Part shown: piece by piece, positions 7,905-17,500 of the stretch
Position numbering within the stretch: the stretch's first letter is position 1
How the letters are laid out: every line of letters starts with the position of its first letter
From: Methylophilus aquaticus
Lineage (GTDB): Bacteria > Pseudomonadota > Gammaproteobacteria > Burkholderiales > Methylophilaceae
Reading direction: 5' to 3'
Assembly: GCF_030769565.1 (NCBI RefSeq)
Contig: NZ_JAVCAP010000020.1
Span: forward strand, 82,571 to 146,570
DNA: 64,000 nucleotides
Made by a program: the position numbers and the translations under genes
Notes under the pieces: model-generated
Database searches by the model: none
Told to the model about the DNA's origin: nothing
Seen by the model: only the letters and a program-made list of their open reading frames with translations

Positions 7905-8886
7905 GATCAGCGTGCACACCCATGTCGCGTCGCAAAATGCGCGCAAAGTGCTGTTTACTGCTGGCCCGGCCAGTCTGCTGGATGAAAACTTGCTTGGCCT
8001 GCGGCCCTGTTTTGGTCGGGGTGACCAGGATTACAGCCAGGTTGAAGAGGCTGTCCTGACTACCTTGAAAGCCATGACGGGACACGCCCATATTGCGCGA
8101 CTGCAAGGCTCGGCCAGTCTGGCGCTGGAAATCGCCAGCCTGAACTTTTTAAACGGCAAGGTGCTGGTGATAGACAGCGGCTACTATGCCCAGCGACTGA
8201 GCAGCTTTGCACAAATGGCACAACGCACTGCGGGCGAAGTGTCATCAGTCGCCGTCTGCGACTGGCAACAACTGGCGAGCGTGCAAGAGCCTTATGACTG
8301 GGTGGTGGCCTGCTATACCGAAACCAGTGCTGGCCTGTTGTTACCAGTGGCTGAATTACGCGCACTGGCTGACCGTGTCGGCGCCCAGTTGATGCTGGAT
8401 GCCACCGCTTCGATCGGCCTCGAAATCGATCATGGCCTGGCGGATGTGATTGCCTACAGTTCCTGCAAAGGCCTGTTTGGCCTGACAGGTGCCTCTTTTA
8501 TTGCTTTTCACCAGCCGCCCAAACATGAAGTGGATTCATTTTACCTGAACCTGGCCACGCACCTTGAGCGCCGTATGACCGGCCCTTATCACGCCATTGC
8601 TTCTTTGTATGAAGTCTTGCCCAAGCACGCTGACTTGCGCGAAGCCGTGTTTATCAACAAAGCCCGCATGCTGAAAAAGATTGCGGGCTATGCCACCCAT
8701 CCGGCGCATTACCAACCCGCTTTATGCACCTGGGTAGACGCCCAAGTGACCAGCCAGGACGCACGTGCTGTGCTGTATCAACCGCGCGGCATCAGCCGTG
8801 GCAGCGTTGTGTGCCATTTGGGCGAAGCACATTTGGGCAGCCAGGCCCGCGGTGATATTCTTGATTTACTGGAGCTACAGCCATGA
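7897..8886 (+). CDS. 2-aminoethylphosphonate transaminase-like PLP enzyme (short)
   Basis: A 329-residue fold type I aminotransferase. It has the PhnW-like start (LFTAGPASLLDE), T-E-T-S-A-G (141-146), the PLP-contacting Asp168 in MLDATASIG, and the Schiff-base Lys191 in SSCKGLFG. In the synthetic direction it would convert phosphonoacetaldehyde to 2-aminoethylphosphonate. It is about 35-40 residues shorter than ordinary PhnW (~365), so the specificity could differ. It overlaps the end of ppd by 8 bases and the next gene by 4 (ATGA), implying translational coupling. Product assigned by family plus operon context. Confidence 0.8.
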   Translation: MPEISVHTHVASQNARKVLFTAGPASLLDENLLGLRPCFGRGDQDYSQVEEAVLTTLKAMTGHAHIARLQGSASLALEIASLNFLNGKVLVIDSGYYAQRLSSFAQMAQRTAGEVSSVAVCDWQQLASVQEPYDWVVACYTETSAGLLLPVAELRALADRVGAQLMLDATASIGLEIDHGLADVIAYSSCKGLFGLTGASFIAFHQPPKHEVDSFYLNLATHLERRMTGPYHAIASLYEVLPKHADLREAVFINKARMLKKIAGYATHPAHYQPALCTWVDAQVTSQDARAVLYQPRGISRGSVVCHLGEAHLGSQARGDILDLLELQP

Positions 8887-9296
8887 CGCACTCCCAAAAA
8901 CGGATTATGGTCGATATGTCAGCCACGCTGATCCACCACGGTCATGTACGCCTGTTAAAGGCAGCCAAACAACTGGGCCATGTCGTGGTCGCCCTGACCA
9001 CTGATGCAGAAATCCGCGCCAAGAAAGGCTATGAGCCGGAGCTGGACTATGCCGCCCGTGCCGAAGTGTTACTGGCCATGCGCGATGTTGATGAAGTGGT
9101 GCCCAGCCCCTGGCTGCTTGACGAAGCCTTTTTACAACAACACAAGATCGATGTGCTGGTCCACGGCCATGACAACAGCAACCCGATTGCTGCAGATAAA
9201 CTACATCTCCTGCCGCGCACGGAAGGCATCAGCAGCACGATGCTGCGCGCCCGTGTACTCAAGGCAGTCAGTCAAAAAATGGAAGCGAACACATGA
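8883..9296 (+). CDS. Stand-alone cytidylyltransferase (TagD/PntC-like)
   Basis: 137 residues, the size of TagD glycerol-3-phosphate cytidylyltransferase. HHGH (18-21) and RTEGISST (112-119) are the two catalytic motifs of the family, both intact. It should join CTP to a phosphate or phosphonate head group, giving a CDP-linked donor. It is the second such domain in the operon, besides the N-terminus of PepM. It starts inside the stop of the transaminase (ATGA) and ends in the next gene the same way. Substrate unknown: AEP, a methylated AEP or a polyol phosphate are candidates. Confidence 0.88.
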   Translation: MTHSQKRIMVDMSATLIHHGHVRLLKAAKQLGHVVVALTTDAEIRAKKGYEPELDYAARAEVLLAMRDVDEVVPSPWLLDEAFLQQHKIDVLVHGHDNSNPIAADKLHLLPRTEGISSTMLRARVLKAVSQKMEANT

Positions 9297-9991
9297 GTAA
9301 TATTTGGCAACAGATTTGGGAAAAACGCAGTCTGCAACCGCAACATCCCATAACCCTGGAAACATTGATTGCACTGGATGGTTTTGACAGTGGCGCGGGC
9401 AAAATCAACCCGGCAGACTGGCAGGAATATACCCGCCGCATCAGTGACAAGCTTGCGCTGAAGTCAGGACACTCAGTATTTGAGGTTGGCTGTGGCGCAG
9501 GCGCATTTTTATATGCCTTGCGACAGCAGCATACCCTCACCGTGGGCGGGCTGGATTATGCTGCCGGACTGATTGAAGCCGCGCAACAGGCCATGCCGGA
9601 TGGAGACTTTAAAGCACAGCCTGCGCAATCCATGGCCACCGATACCCGATATGATTTTGTCATCGCCAACAGCGTGTTTCATTATTTTGATGAAGCCATG
9701 GCCACCCAGGTGTTCCAGGCCATGTGGCAAAAAGCCAACATTGGCGTGGCCATTCTGGATATTCCGCACGCAGCCACCAAAGAAGCCTGCGAACGCGCCC
9801 GGCGCGAGGCGCTGAGTGAGGCTGAGTATGAAGAAAAATACCGTGGCCTGCACCACACCTATTACACTCCTGAGTGGTTCAGCCAGCAACTGCCGGACAA
9901 ACCGCATCAGGCATTTGAAAGCTGCGTGCCCAATTATGCACAAAGCCAATATCGCTTCAGTGTCATTTTTTCCAAACGCTTGCATGGATAG
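9293..9991 (+). CDS. SAM-dependent class I methyltransferase
   Basis: 232 residues with a Rossmann methyltransferase core: motif I VFEVGCGAGAFLYAL (about 62-76), an acidic turn after strand 2 (GGLDYAAGLIEAA), and motif IV-like FVIANSVFHYF (~121-131). Overlap of 4 bases with the cytidylyltransferase places it in the same pathway. Likely roles are N-methylation of the aminophosphonate head group (methylated AEP decorates glycans in some organisms) or methylation of a sugar. The acceptor cannot be read from the sequence. Confidence 0.75.
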   Translation: MSNIWQQIWEKRSLQPQHPITLETLIALDGFDSGAGKINPADWQEYTRRISDKLALKSGHSVFEVGCGAGAFLYALRQQHTLTVGGLDYAAGLIEAAQQAMPDGDFKAQPAQSMATDTRYDFVIANSVFHYFDEAMATQVFQAMWQKANIGVAILDIPHAATKEACERARREALSEAEYEEKYRGLHHTYYTPEWFSQQLPDKPHQAFESCVPNYAQSQYRFSVIFSKRLHG

Positions 9992-9997
9992 ACCATC

Positions 9998-11389
9998 ATG
10001 ACGACAACTACATCACACCAGCCTGTGTTCACTTTTTTTTATACCGACAACTGCGAACGCCAGGCACTGGCACCGGTTGCCGATGAAATTGCCAGCAGAG
10101 GCTACCCGATTCAATGGAGCACTGACTCCAGACAATATGCTGAAGTCGGCGTGTACTGCGAGCATGCTTGCAAACCCAATGCCGGATTTTCAGTGATTCT
10201 GCTGCACGATCTGGCGCAGCGCCATGATATCTGGCCGCACTTCTGGCATCATGAACCTTGGAGCGCGTTTGATATGGGCATTGTGCCCGGCCCGGCCTGG
10301 GTAGAGCGCTGGCAAACACAAGCCAATTTCAAACAGGCACAGCCCAAACTCGGCATGTTTGACCTGGGTTGGCCCAAGGCTGACCTGGTCTACCGCAACC
10401 AGGAAACCTTTAAACAGGAAGCACAAAAGCTGCGCGAGCAACTGGGGTTGAAGTATGAACACTCGATTTTGTATGCGCCATCGTGGGAAAACCATGGCAA
10501 GCAGGATGAATTTGTACAGAGCCTGAAAGACTTGCCAGTCAATTTACTGTTAAAGCAGGCCCCGTGGTCAGATAAATATCGCTGGGTACTGAATAATATC
10601 GACGAAATGGATGCCCTGCACAGAAACTGCGCAGACAATGTCTATGTGGTTGATCGCGAAATCAGCATCATGTATTGCCTGGGCCTGGCCGATGTCATGG
10701 TGTCGGATGAATCCAGCGTCCTGACCGAGGCCTTGTTGCTGGATGTGCCTGGCATTGCGGTGACCGACTGGCTGATCCCGGATACCAATCCACCACGCCC
10801 GGCCAGCGTGCCTTATGACTATGTGATCAAAACAGTCAAAGCGGATTTACGCCGGACCGTAGAAGATGTATTGAAAAACGCGGCCGTTTATCAGCAACAG
10901 ATCACGCAAAACAAGCAGCACCAGTTTGCCCATCTGGGGCAAAGTGCCACCTTGATTACGGATAATATTCTCGCCGCCCTGGCGGGTGAAACCGCCTTGC
11001 CCACACCCGCGATCAAATCCCAGGTTGAGATTGACCGCAATACCTATCACTATGCCGAAAAACTGGCCGCCGAAGGCGATATGAAATTGTCTACCCAGGT
11101 CATGCTGGAGCTGATTAAAAAAGAAAGTTGCTGCTGGGAGCCCTACAACGACCTTGGCACTTTACTGGTGAGCCAGGGCCAGTTTGAAGATGCCGAACTG
11201 CTGCTGGAAAAAGCGGTGCTGCTAGCACAGGAGAATCCGGCGATCCCGCTCAGCAACCTGACAGAAGTGTATTGTCTGCAACAAAAGGCCGACAAAGCTC
11301 TGCTCACATTGGCCAAACTCAGCAAGTACACGCCCAACCCTGGCGGCTCGATTCCGCATATACGCCGTTGCATGGAAACCATGTTTTAA
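9998..11389 (+). CDS. TagF-like CDP-alcohol phosphotransferase with C-terminal TPRs
   Basis: 463 residues. The first ~340 resemble the CDP-glycerol glycerophosphotransferase (TagF/TarF) fold: a DLAQRHDIWPHFWHHEP N-terminal half, SILYAPSWENHG (~152-163), a VVDREISIMYCLGLADVMVSD turn and the hallmark SDESSVLTEALLLDVPGIAV (~235-254), which binds the CDP donor. Residues ~345-450 are TPR-like helices (DLGTLLVSQGQFEDAELLLEKA). TagF enzymes move a phospho-alcohol from CDP onto a polymer. Here the donor is presumably the CDP-phosphonate made upstream and the acceptor a glycan or glycoprotein. Last gene of the operon, 6 bases after the methyltransferase. The TPR tail is unusual and may recruit a protein partner. 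Confidence 0.75.
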   Translation: MTTTTSHQPVFTFFYTDNCERQALAPVADEIASRGYPIQWSTDSRQYAEVGVYCEHACKPNAGFSVILLHDLAQRHDIWPHFWHHEPWSAFDMGIVPGPAWVERWQTQANFKQAQPKLGMFDLGWPKADLVYRNQETFKQEAQKLREQLGLKYEHSILYAPSWENHGKQDEFVQSLKDLPVNLLLKQAPWSDKYRWVLNNIDEMDALHRNCADNVYVVDREISIMYCLGLADVMVSDESSVLTEALLLDVPGIAVTDWLIPDTNPPRPASVPYDYVIKTVKADLRRTVEDVLKNAAVYQQQITQNKQHQFAHLGQSATLITDNILAALAGETALPTPAIKSQVEIDRNTYHYAEKLAAEGDMKLSTQVMLELIKKESCCWEPYNDLGTLLVSQGQFEDAELLLEKAVLLAQENPAIPLSNLTEVYCLQQKADKALLTLAKLSKYTPNPGGSIPHIRRCMETMF

Positions 11390-11409
11390 CAGCGTCTAGA
11401 TCAGTGATA

Positions 11410-11443
11410 AAAAAACCGGCCACTTGAGTGTCGCCGGTTTTTT
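11410..11443. terminator. Bidirectional intrinsic terminator 1 between convergent operons
   Basis: A-run plus ACCGGC ... GCCGGT plus T-run, with an inner CACT/AGTG stem. Works in both directions; it ends the phosphonate operon 20 bases after the last stop. Confidence 0.85.
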
Positions 11444-11467
11444 ACTGCCTGTTCTTTGAGGCAGTAA

Positions 11468-11497
11468 AAAAGCATGTGCATCGCTGCACATGCTTTT
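11468..11497. terminator. Bidirectional intrinsic terminator 2
   Basis: A perfect 13-bp stem (11468-11480 with 11485-11497) with a TCGC tetraloop and A/T tails, placed just after the stop of the giant minus-strand gene. Back-to-back with terminator 1, it insulates the two convergent transcripts. Confidence 0.85.
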
Positions 11498-11516
11498 GTG
11501 AGGTGACTGCCAGCGT

Positions 11517-14500
11517 TTAGGTAAACAGTTGGCGCACAGGCAGCACCGCCCGCGTAAACTCGGCTGTCAGGCTGTTCACCACATGTTCAGGTGCACCCTG
11601 CGTCATATTCTGCAAACGGTTAAACACGCTGATAAAGGCCTGCAACTGATCGTCCCGGTAATAATAGCCATTGAGTTCAAGTGCAGCCAGGGTCAGGCTG
11701 CCAATATTGGCAGGCGTGCTGGCATGCGGTTTGCCGCAACTGCGTACGCGATGCAGCGTGAGGAATAAACCTCGCAAGGCGACAAAGGCCACTGGCAAAG
11801 GGATGGCAAAGTCCCACTCCAGATCAAAGAAATGTCCCTGCCCGGCCTTGTCCATCACAAAGTTGGTCGGAGTGGCATCAAAATACTGGGAAGGCAACAA
11901 GGCAGAATAGCCAGCAAATTCCGGCAAGGTTTTGCCGCCGGTTTGTGCCGCAGCTTCCAGGCCCTGTAACCACGGGGCTGCCCAAGCTGCCAGTTCTTCC
12001 ACACGCCAGCCAGGGCGATTCATCAGCTGGGTCAGCTTATCCATCCATAGCTGGCCGCCATGATAAGGCGCATGCTCCCAGTCGGCTTGCAACAGTTGTG
12101 CGGTTTCGCCGGTATTGCGTGTACGCGTCACCAGGCCTTCCGCCGCGTTGATAAACTGGGTTTCCTTACTGAACACGGCCTGGCGCTGACAACCATAATG
12201 CGCTGCCAATACATCCGGATGCAATTTGCCTGATTGACGCTGTGGATAAGCCACAAACATAAACGAATTAGCAACATCTTCGACCAGATTATTGCGCGCA
12301 ATCACCTGCCAGGCGTTTTCCAGTGAAAAGGTTGGGTGACGTGGCGATTGCCTGTCGTGTACCACAGAGCCAGCCGCTATTGCACCGACATCCCAGCCAG
12401 CCGCACGATGCGCCTGATTAAAGCCTTCAGGGTAAATCACGCTGACCGGGGTTTTGTAGTCTGGCAATGGCACATAGAGTTCTGTTGTTTCAAAGCCCAC
12501 ACTACGGATCAATGCATCCAGTTCAACACGGCCAAAGGTAATCGGGCTGCTGTTGCTGTAAGAGTCATTGATGCCATACATGGCTTGTCCCATATGATCT
12601 TCAGGCGCGCCGCAGAAATATTTAAGTCCCAGCTGATTCTCAATCGCGACAATCAGCATGCCATCTTCCTTGAGAAAAGACTTGGCCACTTGCAGCAAAT
12701 AGCGCAGAGGATCAGCTTCTTTGACATAGACCTGCGCGTATTCAAGCACACCGATCAGGGTCACCACATCAAATTTTTCGTCAGTTTCAAACGCCTGGAT
12801 CAGGTCAGAATAAATCGTCACATTCTTGAGATCAGCACAACGCTGGCCAATCACGCGCGCACGGTTCGGGCTGCCTTCGAGCGCCACCACTTCACCGCCC
12901 AATTCACCCAGAAAGCGGGTAATGGCACCACAACCCGCGCCCAGTTCGAGCACTTTGCCTGCGGCGATTTTATCGGCAAACGGACGCAGCAGATTGGCGC
13001 GTTGCGAGGTCAAGTGATAATAACTTGGCCAGTCAGTGGCTTTGGCGGCCAGCTCACTCGAAAACACACTCTTGTCGCGTGACTGGCGAATCATGTCGTA
13101 CAAACGCTGTTCGGCATTGCCTACATCCTGATACCCAAACGCCTCGCTCTGGGCACGCTGGTAAAAGTTGTCTTCAGCGCGATAAATATAAGCACCCTTG
13201 GTGACGACCGCAGCGCTTGCGCCAGACACAACTGCTGCTGGCTGGCCATATTGCTGTTGCAATGCATCTGCCTCCGCGGCAGCCAGGCCATTTTGGCGGG
13301 CAAAGGTAATCACATCCAGCACTTCGCTGTGCGGGGCTGTCAGCGCCAACACCTGAATATAAGCTTGCCAGTAGGCGGCTTGCTTGGGTGACAGAATCAC
13401 TGCCTGTTCCAGGAGCGGCAGGACTTCTTCGGTTTTGCCTGCTTGTTGTGCCAGCAGGCCCAACTGGAAATAAGTCGCTGCATGCTTGGCATCAATTCGC
13501 AAAATTTCCTGATAAAACTGCATGGCCTGGACAAAGTCGCCTTTTTCCTGCATTTTTAGCGCGAGCTGAAATACTTCGGCAATCGAGTCTTGCAGTGCGT
13601 TCGCCGGTGCAGCTTGGGGGTTAAGTGTTGTGTTCATAGAGATACCTTTATCAGTGGGTTCAGTCACGACGGCCGCAACAGAAGGTGCTTGCAGGGTTAA
13701 AGAAGGAATAGCAAAGCTGGTTGCAGTTTGGCCCTGACACCAGCGCTGCCACATCTGGCGCATCGCTTGTGATAAGGCCTGTGCCAGTGGGCTTGCTTGT
13801 ACCAGCGGGGATTGGGCAAAACGTGTGCGTAAACTGGCACGTAATTCGGCCAGCCCTTGCAGATCAGCCAAGGCGAGCTGCGCCTGTTGTTCATATTGCT
13901 GTGGATTGACAGCGATAAATGCATCTAAACCGAGATGCTGCATGAGCGCCATGGCACCACGGCTGGCCAGGCGATCACCCGCGACACATAGCGTGGGGAC
14001 GCCCATCCACAAGGCGTGCGCCGTGGTGGTCACGCCGTTAGACGGGAAGGTATCCAGGCACACATCGACCAGGTGATATTGCTGCAAATAGCCCAGCATA
14101 TCGGTGCGTGCATAAAACGATAAGCGGTCTGTGCTCACGCCTGCTTCGGCAAACCATTGTTGCAAATGCGCATTGCCTGCTGTTTCAGCCATGCCGCCCA
14201 GTACCATGCGGCTGCCGGGGTTGGCCTGCATCACAGCCGCCCATTGCTGCACGGTTGCCTGCGTAATTTTATTGGGCCGGTTAAAGCAGCCAAAAGTAAG
14301 ATAGCCATTCGTCAGCGCGGGTAAAGCATTGACCTCGGGGGCCTGCGGGTGGGCCACAAACGGCGCATTCACCGGCAACTGCACAATCTGCTCGGTAAAC
14401 TGTTGATCAAACCGGCCCGGCGGCAGCAAAGCGCTGTCAGCCAGGTAATAGTCGATCGCGCGCAAGCCGGTGGTATTCAGATACCCTAACCAGCTGGCCT

Positions 14501-17500
14501 GTACCGGTGCCGGTTTTCTGGCAAAAGTCAGCAAGCGATTCCCTGACGTATGGCCAGATAAATCAATCAGAATATCAATCTCATCCTGTCTGATCGTCCC
14601 AGCCAGCGCGTCGTCAGACATGCTTGAAACCACACGCCATTGTTTGAAATACTGGCGCATCTCGGCAGTGACTTCGTCTTCCAGAGTGTAATTGGCATAA
14701 GCGAACAGGACCAGTGATGCATCTTGCGCCAGCGCAGGCAGCAAAGGCAGCAGGAAATGCGCTACCGAGTGTGCGCGCAGGTCAGCAGACACAAAGCCGA
14801 CACGGAGCGGACGCTGTGCGTCGCGTGTATTGCTGTGTGACTGCCACTGCTCTTTTAACGGGGCTTCATACAGCGCTGCATACGCAGTGTGAGCTTCAAA
14901 CAGGGCATGATGATCAATATGTTCGGCATGCGTCATGCAAAACAGCAAATTGCTAAAACAATCGGCATACTGCGGCTGTAATAACAAGGCCTGCTTAAAC
15001 TGCTTGATTGCTTCGTCCACCGCACCCAGGTCTTTGAGCACAATACCCAGATTGTTATAGGCCGCTGCATAGTCAGGCTTAAGCTGGATGGCATTTCTGA
15101 AAGCTTCAGCCGCTGCGACCAGATCACTCTGGGCCTTGAGTGCCAGACCGTAATAGCAATGCTCTTCAGCACTGAGCTGATTCAGTGCCAGTGCTTTGCT
15201 GGCCGCTGCGCGCGCATCCTTTTTTTGTATCATCAATACGTCAGACAGCATTTTCCAGCCACTCAACCAGGCTGGATATTGCTGCAATAGCGTGTGCAAT
15301 TCGCTTTCCATTTGCGCATATTGCTGCGCTTCAAATAACGCCAGCAAGGCCTGCTGTATTGCATCAGACGGCTGTACAGCGGTCGTTTGCACTGGTAACT
15401 GCCAGTCCTGCATCAACGTTTGCAAGGCCTGTGTATGCTGGCCGCCATTCATCGCCTGCGCCAATACTTGCTCCAGTTCGGCTGTGGCACCACTGTTTTT
15501 GAGTGCCGTCAGATAGCTGCTTAACAACTGCCACTGACTTGGGGCCAGCGCATACGCCGCTGCCAGCAAGCGCAAGGCCTCTGTTGGCTGTTGGCTGTGC
15601 CAGTAAATCAAGCCCAGATTATGCGTGGCAAGGGCATGCTGGGCATCCACCGCCAGAATCTCTTGGTAAAGCTGTGTCGCCGTCGCAAAGTCACCTTGCT
15701 GCTGCGCACGTGAGGCCAGGTCAAATACTTCGGCCATGGCTGCCTGCATCGCAGGAGACGTAGACTGTTGTACTGGCGTTGCCTCCCATTTTTGGTGGTA
15801 GTGCAGATAAGTTTCACGCCAGCGGGCACTGCCAAAAGCGCCACCACTTTGATGCGTCATCCGTACTGGCCATACGCCTAGTTTCAACCCGGCACGCGTC
15901 GCCGTACGGCAAAAATCCAGGTCATAAAAATGGAACTCAAACTGTGGGTCAAAACGCACACTGCTTTGCAGCAGGGTCTGCTTGTGTGCCGCCAGAAACA
16001 CGCCATCCATGAGCTGGCATTCGCCTGACACATCGCCATAACTGGAAGCGGGCCCAAACGCATGTTGACCATGGCTGACTGCACCTCTCAGGTATTTGGC
16101 ATCATCCCAGGTAAATTGCAGGTCAACAAAGCACCAGCCGGGCTGACCAGCTTGCAGCCGGGCATTTCCCGCAATGCCGATCACATCATAGTGCGTCAAT
16201 CCATTCTCTAGGGTGTGTACAAAGGTATTCTCATCCAGCCACACGTCATCATGAATCATGACGAGCAAAGCATCGTCCGGGGCAGCGGCAATAGCCTCGT
16301 TAAACACCTCAGACAGGCCGCGTGTATTCTCATACGCCACCACGGGGCGCAGGCGTGCATCCTGCTGCATGTGACGCTTGAGTGAACGCCCCAGGGCAGA
16401 TTCGCGCCAGAAAGCTTCTTCTGTCATGCGTGTGGCGCTCACCACCCACACTGGCTGTGCTCCGGTAAAAGCAGCTTGTACCGGAACCTGTGCCAATAAC
16501 TGCTCAGCCTGCAAACAGGCGAGTTTTTGTTGCCACAACTGAAACAGTAATTGCTCAAAACCTTGTGCAAACAGCTCGGCGTTCATTAATGGTGATGCCA
16601 GCACTTGTGGCCGCAATTGGGCACGCAATGCTGCCAGCGCCTCCAAATCACTGCTCAGCGCAATCGCCTTGCTTACATACGCGTCACGCGAAGTGGCCAC
16701 CCAATCCTGCAAGCCTACACAATGCAAAAAGCTGGCCCCCTGGCGGGCAATCAGTGACTCGCCCAGTAAGGTGACTGTCGGCACACCCATCCAGAGCGCC
16801 TCGCAAGTCGTCGTGCCACCGGTAAACGGGAATGTATCCAGAATCACATCAATCTGGTGATGGTTACGCAAGTATTGTTCGCGCGGGGCCATGCCAGTCA
16901 ATGTGCATCTGGCAGCCGAGATGCCGTATTGCGCTAATCTGGCCAATGCCTGTTCACGCATGCGTCCGTCATTAAATGCCTTGGTTTGCCAGAATAACCT
17001 GGCTGTTGGTAACCCTTGCAAAACCTCGCCCCAGCAGGACAACACATCATCGCTGACCTTGCTGTAGTTCTGGAAACAACCAAAGGTAATGGCCCCTGTG
17101 TGCAAGGCAGGTAATGCATTGACAGCCACATCATTCGACGGCGCCGTGAAACACATGCGTGTATGCGGCAGGTGCACCACCTGCTCAGTAAATTGCGTTG
17201 CGCCCTGCGCATCAATGCTCACCGGGTCTGCAATCACGTAATCCATCACCGGTAAACCGGTGGTGCCCCAATAGCCTAACCAGGTGGCTTGCACCGGCGC
17301 GGGTTTGTGCGCAAAAATGGGTAACCGTGTGCCTCCAGACAAGCCAGACAAATCCAGCAGAATGTGGATACCATCTTCGCGAATCTGCTTGGCTGCCTGT
17401 GCATCGGTCAACCCGGCCAGTGAACGCCACTGGTTGCATAAGTCTTTCAGTTCGTGCGAAAACGCGTCTTCGCGACCATCGGTCGAGTAGCCATACACTT

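Noticed and set aside
12336..13082. A 248-codon plus-strand open frame inside the giant glycosyltransferase gene
   Set aside because: Antisense to a strongly supported coding region, without ribosome site or recognisable domains; a codon-bias shadow.
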